From assembly GCF_000208745.1 (NCBI RefSeq), contig NC_030853.1:3943389-4007388 (forward strand): DNA of 64,000 nt. Reading direction: 5' to 3'. The translations under genes were made by a program, and so were the position numbers. Positions 1-12,200 of the stretch are shown piece by piece. The notes beneath the pieces were generated by a model that saw nothing but the letters and a program-made list of their open reading frames with translations, made no database searches and was not told where the DNA came from. The stretch's first letter is position 1, and each line of letters opens with the position of its first letter. Source of the DNA: Theobroma cacao. Its lineage: Eukaryota > Streptophyta > Magnoliopsida > Malvales > Malvaceae.

Positions 1-61
1 AACAGAAACATCTGCAAAAGGTCTGTAGGACAAGTTCAAAAGCATTTATGAAGGCAAGTCC

Positions 62-560
62 TTGACGAACAAAATCTTCTTGAGGCGTCAACTGTACAAT
101 TTGAAGATGAGAGATGGAGATTCCATGCAAGAACATCTTAACCAGTTCAATGCACTTGTTAGTAAGCTTCAAGCCCTTGATGTTGAAATAAATGTTGAAG
201 AAAAGGCAAGTATCCTACTTTGTTCTATGCCTGATTCTTGGGATAATCTAATTATGAATTTGAGTCATGTGAAGGTTCTTGATGTGGATTCCATTGTAGC
301 ATCACTACTAACAGAAGAAATGAGGAGTAAATCGACTCAATCTAATCCTGGTAATACTATGTACGCTCGCGATAGATCCACTGAGAGAAACCTTAGTGAA
401 AAAGAAAGATTAAGATCCAAGTCTAAAAGCAAGAAAAAGTTGACAAAGTGCTGAAATTACGAAAAGTCTGGACATGTGAAGAAAGACTGCAGACATCGAA
501 GAAGTGAAAATCTTGAGACAGGTAATTTTCATGGTAATATAGGCGAAGGCACTTCGATAG
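62..560 (+). pseudogene. copia gag (UBN2-type) with broken zinc knuckle
   Basis: The open part (62-454, 130 aa) matches copia gag: a helical region with QLYNLKM, the MPDSWDNL motif and a basic K/R/S-rich tail. The frame continues upstream of 62 to an in-frame stop, and it stops again at the first residues of the CCHC knuckle (near 452). Translation past that stop still shows Y-E-K-S-G-H-V-K-K-D-C, the remains of a CX2CX4HX4C finger, so the stop is a mutation and not a natural end. In intact elements this protein forms the cytoplasmic virus-like particle and binds the element RNA. Another stop follows near 570. Confidence 0.85.
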
Positions 561-607
561 TAGAAGGTTGAGATGCATTAGTAGCAACATCAGAAACTAC
601 AATAGTC

Positions 608-1946
608 TTGAGTCAATGGATTCTTGATTTTAGAGCATCCTTTCATATAACTCCACACAAGGAATGGTTTCACACTTATAAACCATATGAAGGTGGCATA
701 GTTTACATCGGTGACAATGGGGAATGTCGAGTAGTGGGAGTTAGAGAAGTGAGGATCAAGATGTTTGATGGATGTATTCGCACCATTTATGATGTTCGAT
801 GTGTACCTGCCTTGAAGAAAAGCTTGCTGTCTTGGGGATGTTTGACAAGCTTGGTATAAAATTCATTGGGGAGAATCGTCACTTGAAGGTGATCAAAGGC
901 ATCATGGTGGTAGCCAAAGGAGAATTGAAGGATAATCTGTACAAATTGATTGGTGAAACCTTAGTTAGAGAAGTTGTTGTTGTCGAGTCAGATCTCTCTA
1001 TGATTTGGCATAGGCTGTTAGGGCACATGAGTGATCGTGGACTGCAAGTACTCTCAAATCAAAAGCTTTTTCCTAGTTTTAAATCTGTCTCTAAACTTTT
1101 TGTGAGGATTGTCTGTATCGAAAGCAACATAGATTGGCTTTCTCTTTGTCTACAAGAAGAAGTCAAAATTGTCTTGATTTAATCCATACTGACACTTGTG
1201 AAGTACCTGATGTTTCCATTGGTGGATGTTCTTATTTTATGACTTTTATTGATGATTTCTCGCACAAGGCATGGATCTTTATACTTAAACGAAAATCAAA
1301 TGTTTTTGAGAATTTTAAGATATTCAAAGCACTGGTTGAGAATCAAAAGGTTTTGAAACTTACATGTCTCCGAATTGATAATGGAGGAGCATTTTGCTCC
1401 AATGAGTTTGATGACTATTGTAGTGAACATGGAATTAAAAGACACCAAATAGTGCGAAAAACACCACAGCAAAATGGTGTTGCAGAAAGGATGAATCGCA
1501 CTCTTCTATAATTTGCTAAATGTATGATGAGCACTGCAAAGCTAGGAAAGAAATTTTGGGCAGAAACTATAAGTATTGCTTGTTATTTAATTAATCGTTC
1601 TCCTATAATGTCCCTTAATTCAAAAACTCTAGAAGAAGTTTGGATAGGGAAACCTACAAATTATTCTTTCTTGCATGTGTTTAAAAGTGATGCTTATGTT
1701 TGGGTTCCCAAGGAACAAAGAACTAAAGTTTACAAGAATTCGAAAAGATGTATTTTTCTTAGCTATGAGACAAGTAGAAAGGGGTGCAGATTGTGGGATC
1801 CTACTGCTCGCAAGATCATTATTAGCCGAGATGTTATTTTCAATGAAAATGCTTTTCAAGGCACAATTGAAAAGCAAGAACCAAAGAAGATTATAATTGA
1901 GCAAGAGCCAAGTTTCGATGACACTGTTCAAGAGAAAATGTCTTAG
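608..1946 (+). pseudogene. copia protease, GAG-pre-integrase and integrase, broken
   Basis: Three overlapping or abutting reading frames carry successive domains. 608-859 is the retropepsin start (WILDFRASFHIT); the normal D-S-G catalytic triplet reads D-F-R, so the protease is inactive as well as frameshifted. 799-1182 is the GAG-pre-integrase zinc domain (IWHRLLGHMSDRGL, then C-x2-C residues damaged by a frameshift). 1134-1511 is the integrase core with its first Asp in LIHTDTCE, its second in RIDNGGAF and the Glu in GVAERMNRTL. An in-frame stop at 1509-1511 separates it from 1524-1946, the C-terminal half of integrase (KFWAETISIACYLINRSP). The D-D-E residues are still recognisable, but no single protein can be made. 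Confidence 0.88.
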
Positions 1947-1964
1947 GACGAATCTGAGTCAGAA

Positions 1965-3735
1965 TTGTCTAATGAAGAGCCTTTTCTTGTATATTCTCAT
2001 GAAATGCCAGCACGTTCTCAAAGGACAATTAAGCCTCCAGCCATGTACGATGACTATATCACTTCTTTAAAGCCTCAGACTAATTTTGTTAATGCTTATG
2101 TTGCATTGGAGGAAGAACATGGGCCTACATCCTATAAAGAGGCTTATGACTCCATTTATTTAAGCAAATGGAGATGTGCCATGGAGGAGGAGATGGAGTC
2201 CTTGCATAAGAACAAGACTTGGGACCTTGTTCAGTTACCTAAAGATCAAAAACCTATTGGTCGTCGATGGAATTACAAACTGAAAAAGGATTCAGATGGG
2301 AATGTGGAAAGATATAAGGCTAGGCTTGTGGTAAAAGGGTATGCTCAAAAACCTAGTATTGACTTTGATGAGGTATTTTCTCCAATTGTTCATTTGACTA
2401 CTATCAGAGTTGTTTTAGCTCTTGCTGCTGTTTATGATTTTGAATTAGAACAACTAGATGTAAAAATCGCTTTCTTGCATGGTGACTGGAATGAAGAAAT
2501 TTACATGATGCAACCTGAAGGTTTTGTTGAAGAAAATAAGAGAAATTTGGTTTGTCGACTGAACAAATCGCTTTACGGTCTCAAGCAGGCACCTAGGTAT
2601 TGGTATAAGCGATTTGATTCCTTCATTGTGAGCTTGGGTTTTAAAAGATGTGAGGCTGACCATTGTGCTTACATTTATAATGAAGGTAATGGGTGTTTTT
2701 GTATCTTGTTATTATATGTAGACAATATGATTATTGCAGGCAATAGTTTTAAAAAAAATGTCTACACTAAAAGCTCAATTGGCTGAGGAGTTCGAAATGA
2801 AGGATTTGGGAGCTGTGAATCATATTCTTGGGATGAAGGTACTTAGAGAAAAAAAAAGACCGAAAAATCTAGTTATCTCAAAAGGGTTATATAGAAAGAA
2901 TTCTGTTGCGCTTCAATATACATAATGCAAAACCAGTAAGTACCCCATTTCCTGTTCATATTAAATTGTCTTCAAAATTATCTCTTACCACTAAAGCGGA
3001 AAAGGCAGTGATGTCTTGAATACCATATTCATCAACAGTAGGGTGCCTTATGTTTGCATGGTATGTACAAGACTAGACCTCGCACAAGCAGTGGGAGTTG
3101 TTAGCAGGTATATGGCAAATCCAGGTCGTGATCATTGGGCGGTTGTCAAGCGGATCCTCAGATATCTTAAAGGCACTCAAAATGTCTCATTGTGTTTTGG
3201 ACACATGAAACTGTAGTGCATTGGTTTTGTTAATGCAGATTTTGCTGGCGATAAAGATAGAAGGAGGTCTACTACCGACTATGTTTTTACCATGTCAGGA
3301 GGAGAAATCAACTGGGAATCAAAACTACAATCAGTTGTTGCTTTATCAACAACGGAGGCAGAATACATGGCAGCAACACATGCTTGCAAAGAAGCTATAT
3401 GGCTGCAAAGGCTTCTTAAGGAATTGATGACGAAACAACAGGAGGTTATTTGTGTTAACAGTGATAGCCAAAGTGCTCTTCATTTGGCTAGAAGCCCAGC
3501 TTTCCACTCACGTACAAAGCACATTGATATTCGATATCATTTCGTTAAAGATGTGGTTGAAGATGGCAAGATTATCTTGAAGAAACTTCACACAGACTTG
3601 AATCCTGCAAACATGTGGACCAAGTCTGTGACAAGAGAGAAGTTTAACAGATTTAAGAGTTCTCTGGGTCTTGAAGCAATTCGTTGTTCAAATGATGCAA
3701 TCGTGTCTTCAAGTGGGAGAATTGTTGAAGATTGA
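1965..3735 (+). pseudogene. copia reverse transcriptase and RNase H, broken
   Basis: 1965-2786 covers the RT fingers and palm: EAMEEE-type start, WDLVQLPK, ARLVVKGYAQ, QLDVKIAFLHGD and SLYGLKQAPRYWY. The catalytic YVDD box reads LLLYVDNMIIAG, so the second Asp is lost. A frameshift near 2750 moves the reading to 2734-2925 (FEMKDLGAVNHILGMKV). 3016-3216 holds the RT thumb and connection (GVVSRYMANPGRDHW, RILRYLKGT). 3292-3735 is the RNase H end (INWESKLQSVVALSTTEAEYMAA and LHLARSPAFHSRTKHIDIRYHF). Frameshifts or stops lie between these blocks. The domain order and motifs make the copia call secure. Confidence 0.9.
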
Positions 3736-4078
3736 GTCAAATTCTAATTAGTGGAGTCCTAATCTTTTATCTTATCCTCTAATCTTTATCCAGTTTTTAG
3801 TATTGTAAAAGCTCTTTGTCTTAACAAAGTCTATTTTTATTCTTCACGTTTTCACATCTTTCAATTTCCTATTGTTTCTCTGGTTTATTTTTATTTTACT
3901 CTTCCTGCTTTATTATACCGTTGACCAATCAAAGATATGAGAATCTTTTAACTATAGTTGCATCCTGATAAAACTTTGAGTTTATTTCTTCCATTTTCAA
4001 TACTTTTCATGTAATGCTTCTCAATTCAATCAATACGTTGCATTTTTAATTGCCAACTTATTTTTTGGCATCGTAACA
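3723..4078 (+). repeat. Probable 3' LTR of the copia element
   Basis: It starts with TG directly after the purine tract that ends at 3720. The body is T-rich without coding potential, as expected of a short copia LTR of about 350 bp. The right end is inferred from a CA dinucleotide near 4078. There is no second LTR in the window to compare with, so both borders are estimates. Confidence 0.5.
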
Positions 4079-4336
4079 GCGCAATTCTCTCTCTCTTCCT
4101 CCCACCCAGTAGGTTTCTTCTCATATACTAATGCTAGTTTCAGTGGAAGTGTTGTTAAGAGTATGTTAAAATTATGCTGTCAATACCTAACCATGCTTTG
4201 GGTAGCCATTGACCATATGATATTTCTTTTGTTGACAACAAATACCAAACAGAGGGCTGCAGGAGCATTCTAGAACTTATTTAAATTAGTTATTTTGATA
4301 TGTTATTTTGTTTTTACTGTCTTTGGTTTATGCTTA

Positions 4337-4963
4337 GCTACCAAAAACACTTTTCCTGAGGAAAATGCTCATAATGAAGAAAGCTCTATTGCTTCAGAAC
4401 AAGACCAGGGATTCGCAGACGATCAAATGAGCGGCGGGGCTCAATCGAGTTCCTTCTGCTTAAATTACCAGTCCTACATGGACAGAGAACCCAGAGCAAA
4501 ATGGACAAAACAAGATACAGAATTGTTCTATGGGGTCTGTGCATGAAGAATTTTAAATCTTTTTTATTTCAATTGGAAACCAACTATTCTTTTATATCTG
4601 CAATGTAGTCGAAGAAAAATGCATAAAATATCTTTTCTAGAACTGCAAAATTGTTGTGTCTACATGTGTGTTCGGTGGATGTGTCAATGAATTGATGTGG
4701 TAAACTTAATGTGAATCTTATTTTAGTATTATGAAGTGAGGGGTCAGTGTCTTAGGACTCTTTCACCTCCTTCTACAATGAGTTTTATGTTCTGATTTTC
4801 AATTGATGTGTGCTGTAATTTGTGTTTTAGGCCATGCGAGTTTGGGCCTGATTTCTTATTGATATGACTACTTTTTCCTGGAAGAAGTAGTCATCAGGTT
4901 GAGCTGAAATTCAAGAAGGAAGAGCGTTGATATCCGTTGAGGCTTTCCGAGGCTTTAGCAAGT
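4337..4963 (+). pseudogene. TFIIIB B'' (BDP1)-like gene fragment, SANT/Myb region, broken
   Basis: Two exon-like pieces translate to the extended SANT domain of plant TFIIIB B''/BDP1, a subunit of the RNA polymerase III initiation factor. Piece 1 (about 4337-4534) reads an acidic stretch with EESSIASEQ, then NYQSYMDREPRAKWTKQDTE and LFYG. It ends at a possible GT donor (4535). An intron-like stretch ends in TTTTAG at 4830. Piece 2 (4831-4963) reads FGPDFLLI, stop, LLFPGRSSHQVELKFKKEER, stop, YPLRLSEALASR. Two nonsense codons and a small deletion at the start of piece 2 (frame change between GCCATGCGA and TTTGGG) make it non-functional. The retained intron says it is a decayed gene copy or a segmental fragment, not a retrocopy. 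Family assignment is from remembered conservation of this domain; no search was run. Confidence 0.72.
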
Positions 4964-6232
4964 CGTACCAACGGTGGATTCCATTTTTATTGCGCTTGCT
5001 ATTGGAAGCTCCACTGGTCTAATTATTGTGAGTTGTGTCATGCTTAGGTGTAATATCATTTTATTATCCAGCAAATTATTCCAATTTGGAGAAAGTGATT
5101 TTTTTTATAATTAAAAAAATTTAAATCTTACTCTTTAAATAAAAAAATTATACATTAATTAATAAATCAAACATTCAAATATAACAATTACAATAATTTA
5201 CCAGATAAATTAAGCAGAATCTAACATAAATGTTTCAACTGATTTGACACGTGAAGAGACAGACTTTGACTTCTGAAATTAATGTATGTTTTCTTTTCTT
5301 CTTTTTTGATTCCAATATGGATGATAATTTGCCATGGTGCAATGTTGATCACGTGGCATGTGGCGAACATGTTGACACAAGATGTCTCCCGCATAAGGAC
5401 ATAAATCTGTGTGGGAATGGCTATATGCTTTTGGAATAGTTACCTATTACTCACTGCCCAACAATCTGACTCGTTATTTTCCATCTCTAACTCTACCTCA
5501 TTCTGCACTCATACTATGATTAATAACTTGTTTACCGAGAAACAGCTATACACAAAACATAGGCTACTCTTTCTCTGTACAAGTACTTAATCATTGTCTC
5601 CTTTCTTTGTTTACCCTTCAATAATACCATTAATATTTTTTTAATTACTGTAAAAAAATACACTTGTATATTTATTATATTATGGGTTTTGTTTAATGGC
5701 TATCACGAACCTGCATACAAATTCGAGTGAAGGGCAAAACATGACACACAAAAGCCAAATCTTTATGGAAAGTTTTAGCAATGAGATTCATATTTGAGTG
5801 GTGTTAATTTCATGAACGTAGGGGGGGTAATATGGACATTTCGAAACTAAAATACTTTTGGGCTTAATGGACATTTGAGGAAAAACCACCCAAGGCTTAA
5901 CCCAAGAAACCAATAACATGTAGCTCTTCTCCCGCTAAACCAGCAAGGCTTAATGCCAAGAACATATAGCCAATAGAACCTGAAGAAACAGAAATACCTG
6001 GAAGTAAACATAGCTCATGAACTTGCATGAGAGGCATCAGAGGAGCAAATGCACTTGTATGCTAATTCCACGAGTTGCATGCCCCAACCCGAACCTGGAA
6101 TTGGAAACACTCGCACCACATATAATCAATACAAAAATCTGGAGCCTAATTGCAATATTCAGAACAAGATCATAGCAGCAACAGATAAATGACAAGGGGT
6201 TATAAGGTAAGGAGTATTAACCGGCTCTGGTT
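4964..6232. other. Spacer between BDP1-like relic and CAP-G
   Basis: No coding region that I recognise. 5090-5230 is very AT-rich. 5251-5439 is open for 62 codons but shows no family and no codon pattern that convinces me. The stretch from about 5900 to 6232 should include the 3' UTR of the minus-strand CAP-G gene. Confidence 0.5.
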
Positions 6233-9200
6233 TCAGTCAGTGAGCTCATCTGATTCTTGAGAATCCTCAGATGTGACATCTGAGTCTTCATTTTCATCAC
6301 CATCTTCTTCTGTCCTTGCAGCTTTACTCGCAGTCATCTTGGCCAGTGCTGCAGTCTTGCTTGCCCTTTGTGAGCGAGTGCCTATAGTGCCAGGAACGGT
6401 GGGAACCACAGATTGGAAAGAGGCAGGTGATTTTTCTTCATCAGAACTAACTTCTTCACGTCTCACCCGTCTCCTTACACGAATTGGCCGAGTTGAGCGT
6501 GGGGCTGGGCTTTGTGGAACTGAAGTGGAACCATCCATATCTAAGTCGAATTCAAGGTCTAACCTTCCTACAAAACATTGAGAGGGCACACATTTAGTTT
6601 GGTGTTAAAAGACCGACACATGCCCACCCAACAATAACAGAAAGAAAACAAGTAGCAGGCACTTATCCCAAAAAAGAAAAGAACAAAAAGCAGGCCAAAA
6701 TTGGACACAATTCATGTTTGCTCTGGACAATTTTACTAGTTTGTTTCCAGAAAAGTATTCTTCAACACAAGACTATGCCATCTATGTTGTCAGACAGATT
6801 TTGTATAATATTTCGAACAGAAAGTTCCCATTTGACATGCAGAGCACGACATCCTCAAATTAATATCTTTCCTGTGAGTGCAAGAAACTCACCAAAAATC
6901 AACTTAGCTTCGTCTTCAGACAAATCCTGATCAGGATGTCTATCTAGTTCCTTAAGACGTTCAGCCATCTGCTTCAACTCCTTTACAACATCTTTCTCTC
7001 CCAGCACACATTCACACGCACGACTCAAAAGCCTCCGCATTATCTTTACTGGCCCTTGTTCTGATAAGCGGAAATGGAGAGAGGCAAGTATTTTACATAG
7101 AGCTGCAACATATGACCTCTCCGCTGGTGTCTTCTTCGCTTGGAACCTCACCACCTTGGGAAGGCATAAGAGTAACAAATTAGTAGGTATCAAATTAGTT
7201 TGTTCAAAAATGAGGTAGTCTTCCTCAAAGATTTATGCCAACCGGCATACCCATCTTCCATGCAACACATCCATGGTTTTCAATGCAACAAAATAACAAA
7301 ATTTTTTTGCATCCATGGAGAAGCAGAAATCATCAGCACATAGGAATTGCTTTGAAGTGAATCTTCTGAATATAAGCACAGTAAATGTACTCCATCCGAA
7401 ATTAAGTATCTTGATTTCCAATATTGTCCTATAATATATGTACACAATGAAAATGTCAAAAGCTTTGATGTCTACTTTATTCTCACCACCCTTCAGCCCT
7501 TTGAAGGGAAGGCTAAAGCGATGTGATAATCGCATATACTTTAAAACTGCACTGAAGAAAATCCAGACTGAAGAAATAATATCGCCCTTTTAAAGTCATT
7601 AAATAGAAGTCTGCTTGGCACTAAGTTGCTATTTGGTTGTAACAACTTTTGGTTTGGTCAGAGATCTTATCAAAGGATTGATTTTGATGAGGGTATGGCC
7701 ATAGAAAACAAGCTGTAGCAGGTGAATAATCATTTGAGAACCTACTAGTTAGATATTAATCTCTTCGACAGAGCACTAAAACCATTCCAGAGGAATTTAC
7801 TTGGTTTTAGAGTACTAATGATGTAATTTTCACCAACAGCACATGACTAGATGTATAGGACTTCAAGAAATAGGGGTTAATAACAGTTGTTAGTTCTCTC
7901 TGCAATCAAGGATACTGGATATTCAGAAAAATAGGTGGAAAGACCAGCACCACAACCCAAAGTAAGATTGATGGAGAACATTCTTGCAAGTTTTGTTAAA
8001 ATGTCTATTCAAGGCGTAAAAGAAAACAGGATTTTAATAATAATCTGGTTTAGAGGACTGATATGAATTCAACCACTAAAAATAAAATTCCCTCCAGCCA
8101 GTTGAAATTGTCATGGATACAAAATGACAAATTTTTATAAATCATTATATTGGGAAATGTTAAATTTCACTTCCAGTTGTTAACTACTAAACTTTAACAA
8201 TGTTAGTAATATGAACACAAGTTCTTTCTTAATTGTCCAGTTAATTAATTAATTAAAGATTTTAGTTTTTTTTTATGTGAAAACTTTAATGGGACAAGGT
8301 AGCATATCGTTTGTAGAATCCCAAGGGGAAAGCAAAAAGAAAAAGAAAAGACTACCTATAAGGCTATTACAATGTAACAATCATAACTTATAGACATTGC
8401 TTATCAAGCAAAGACATAATAATTTGAGTATTCATCCTTTAGCATTTTAAGGGCAATCATAAACCACAAAATAAATTTACAGTTGCGAACAATTACCTCT
8501 GTGGCTATGCGTATTGCAAGTCCCTCTTCCCCACATTCTACTGAAGGCTGTTCAGAACCATCTATGACTTGTTGTGATGTCTTACAACCATTATCATCCT
8601 CCACTTCAGTCTCTTTCACATATAGGGGAGTCTGCATCATCTGCAGCATGAATCTTGAAGCTTGTACTGCACGCTTACGCATGTTGGACACCATGTAAGA
8701 AGAACCTCCAGAATGGTCATTTATACCAGGCCACATAGAACGAATGACTGGAATGAAAGCCTTGGACAAACACTTCTGTGATTGCAAAATTAAAATTATC
8801 ATCATCAACAAACAAGTCTTGACACTTTGGACATATAACTTCTGTGTCTGTGTTGACAAAAAACACATAATATCCAGAATTTAGTATTGCCTACCTTGTG
8901 ATTTGCTGAAAGGGAAGCGTAATGCTCGAAGAAAACAGATAAACACTGTTTCAATCTAGTCAACAGTTAAAAGAAAAACGTGTTGTAATGGCCATCATTG
9001 TAAAGAAGATGAGAATAATTTTATAAAGTAAAAGAGAGAGGAGAGAGGCTCAGATCCACCAACCTCTGTAGGTCCTTCGATTTGTCACTGAAATACAAGA
9101 TAATCAGCTTGGATAAGAGCAAAGGATGAAAAGAGGCTGGTATACTTGGATACTTCTCACTTAGAAGAAGGATCTTTGCAAATCCCTCTCCAAGAACAGC

Positions 9201-12200
9201 TTGGACTGATTCACTTTCATCATTTTCTTGAGCTGTGCCCCAATTATTTGTCATAAATCCAGCATATAAGAGATCAAGTAATTGAATATTCAAATCTCCA
9301 TCTGTGTCAGAAAAGTTTACAGGACTAGCAGGCATGTTATCTTCTTGGAGCTGTGTAGAAAAGTTAAGTCCCATGGCCCTATCAACTTCCTGAGGACCAT
9401 GCCACATCCCAAGATCAAATAATGCCTTACAAGCAACTGTGCTAATTGGAGAAGGGCCCTTAACATAGGAGATCCTCAACTGCTTTAGTAGTTCTTCACT
9501 TGGTTTATACTCTAACAACCCAAACAAACCTAGGCACCGGACAGCTATCCTCTGCACATCCAAGTGAACATGTTTTGCCTGCATTTTATAGTCCATATCA
9601 ATTGTTAAATCCTTCCAAAAAATAAATTTTTAGACAATTATTTTTACTTAGGCAATTTAAAACATCTAAAAGCTAGGCAAACTCATAACAATTGCATGTA
9701 CATGGAATATATATTAAGCACATTTGCATCAAGGTTAATGCAGAGAAGCTGACTTTCATTTGCTATAAGTTCTGCTCTTTATATTCTTACCCTTCCTCAA
9801 ATAGATACTTCACAAATGAAAATAAATGCACATGACAATATGAACAAATTAATATAAAATATAAAATATGCCCTAGAGAATTTAAGGAAAAAACCAAACT
9901 ATGCATCTTGTCATGCATATAATTAGGAGGTAAGAATAAAAAACCATACTCAGTGAAGAGCTAAGGCTATTTCATGTAGGCCTTGTGGATTTTATTATGA
10001 ATAACAAGGTGGAATCCAAATAAAACAGAAAGAATCAGCCAAGTCCAAACCCCAGGAAGCAACAAAAATTGACTATGTTACTCCAACTCTTCATTTTCCT
10101 TGAAGTACCCCGTATCCAACACATATCCAACAGACATTGGTATGGATGTCTTACCCTCCAAATATATGGGAAAACTTAGAAAAATTTGGCCATACCCGTG
10201 TTGGACACGTACCTTTATCCGACACTCACCCCCAAGTACAGGTAATATAGAAACTTGAAGCACATGCATATTATATTAAGAGGTAAGAATAGAAAAGCAT
10301 CATTGAAGACATGAGGCTATTTAACGTAGGACTTTAGCATTTCATTATGAATAAAGTGGAATCAAAATAGAACAGAAAGATTCAACCACATCCATACCCC
10401 AGGAAGCAACAAAGAATGAAGCAGTTCAAAATGAAATGATTTTGCATTTTCCAAGAGAAGACCAGTAACAGCAAGGCTGTGCATCCATTGCATAAAGTCA
10501 GCAGTTCTCTCCCGGCAAGGACGTGCAAGCTCTTCTACAACCCCAAGAATAACTTCTTCAAATTCACCAGTGGCAGAGTGAACCCTCCTTGCCAACCTCG
10601 CCACTGCAATAGCCCAATCTCGGCCGCCACCAAGATTTATGCCATCTCCAATCACAACTTTGTTGCCTTCATCATCCACTTCATGTTCAAGAGGCCTATG
10701 CAGTAAGTCCTGCACAAAGGAGCTAGCAACCTTCCTGATTGTAGCATCTGAAAAATCAAGCATTTCGCCGAGCAATAGTAGCTGTCGAGATGCAAAGTGA
10801 TAATTTGCCCCTGAAATTATGTGGTCAAATTAGAATATATAAAGTTGAACAAATACTTTACACATTTGTTGATCAAAAGAACCTAACCCACCAGCATCAA
10901 TATGAGCCTTGACCAAATCTATGTAATCAAAGACAGTTTCAGGAAGACTTTTATCTAAGAGATCGTTGTTGTCTGAAGCTTCTGCAGCATATACAGCTGC
11001 TTCAGTTCCTGTTGTAGCAGCAGCATCAGAACCTTTAGCCTGTTGAAAAATGTGTTATGTTCTATATTATCGTGAAAGTTTATGCAATGTTATTAACTCT
11101 AAGAATAATTGTTAACAAAACATCAGCATCAAAGGTCTAAAAACTGTGAAGAAAATCGCATGCCATCCTTCATTCTTATATTGATATAAAACTAAATAAA
11201 ATCTTCTTATGTTGCGAATTTTATAAAAAAAAATAAATAAAATACAAATAAATTTGCAAAAGCAAGTTCAATATGCAAGAGCTATCATGGCTAAGTTGAG
11301 ACTCAGGTATAAAACATCAACCTGTTTTAAGTGACAACAAAAGAAAATATGGTAAAGGTTGTTTGGGGATCCAGTTGACAGCACAAAACGTGATTTATAG
11401 TCATAACTTAATGACATGTTTCTCATTTCAACTCAAGGAGATCTCAAATAATAAAACTACATCTTTTCAGGTCCTTTTTTGTACTTATGTTGACAAATTA
11501 AGCTAATTACAAAGATTGAACAGGCATATCAGATGCTAGAAAGTTACCAAGCTTTAGGTTTTCTCCTGAAAAAGATTGTCAAAATATTACATTAGACTCT
11601 ATTCATGCTATGATTAATAAAAGCTGGCCCCTTTAGAAATTCTTTTAAAAACTTTGAATTTTGTACCATTTCACACCCCAATTCTTCTTTTATTTCTCTT
11701 TGCAAAACTTACAATTCAATAGCAAATCTGAGTAGATGCCTTATAGCACTCTCAGCGCATTTTCTATGTTTTTGTAAGTAGTGTTTTCCAAGTAAAATGA
11801 AAATTCTAAATTATAAAAATATTTGTGAATCCTGGCATATGATTCCCACTAACATCTTCATCGAAATCATCCTTTTCCCGAAAAGATTCTTAATCATCAA
11901 AAGCTGATTTAATATTAATACAAGGACAGTCATGTAATGCACTCAGCAAGACATTTCTGTAGAATGATTTTCTAACAATTCAAGCTGTAAACATTAAAAA
12001 AAAATAACTTTCAAATACGATAAAATGACCATCTTAGTTGTTACCTGTCACAACATTGTTTCACTACCACTGTTTCTTAATATTAAATTTGGGAGTAGAG
12101 AGAACTATTTAAAAAAAAATAACTTGAACAGATGAAAGAACATGCCTATGGTTAAAAATCATTGAATGGTCAAAGACAATAACAAAATTATATATTGTCC

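Larger units (their letters stand above)
1..4078 (+). mobile_element. Decayed Ty1/copia LTR retrotransposon, 5' end outside the window
   Basis: The order gag, zinc knuckle, protease, integrase, reverse transcriptase, RNase H is the Ty1/copia order (integrase before RT). The reading frame is broken by several stops and frameshifts, so the element is dead. The window starts inside gag, so the 5' LTR and leader are not visible. After the RNase H stop region a purine tract (AAGTGGGAGA, 3711-3720) is followed by TGTTGAAG at 3723, the expected start of the 3' LTR. The 3' LTR end is not certain; I place it near 4078 (TAACA), because a TFIIIB-like gene fragment begins soon after. No target-site duplication can be tested without the left end. 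Confidence 0.9.

Noticed and set aside
5251..5439. 62-codon ORF with several Cys and His, between the BDP1-like relic and CAP-G
   Set aside because: No recognisable motif spacing and no splice partners. It may be chance.
6273..6581. 102-codon plus-strand open frame rich in Ser/Leu/Val
   Set aside because: It is the antisense of the acidic, Ser-rich last exon of CAP-G, which fits the gene model in length, frame and splice sites.
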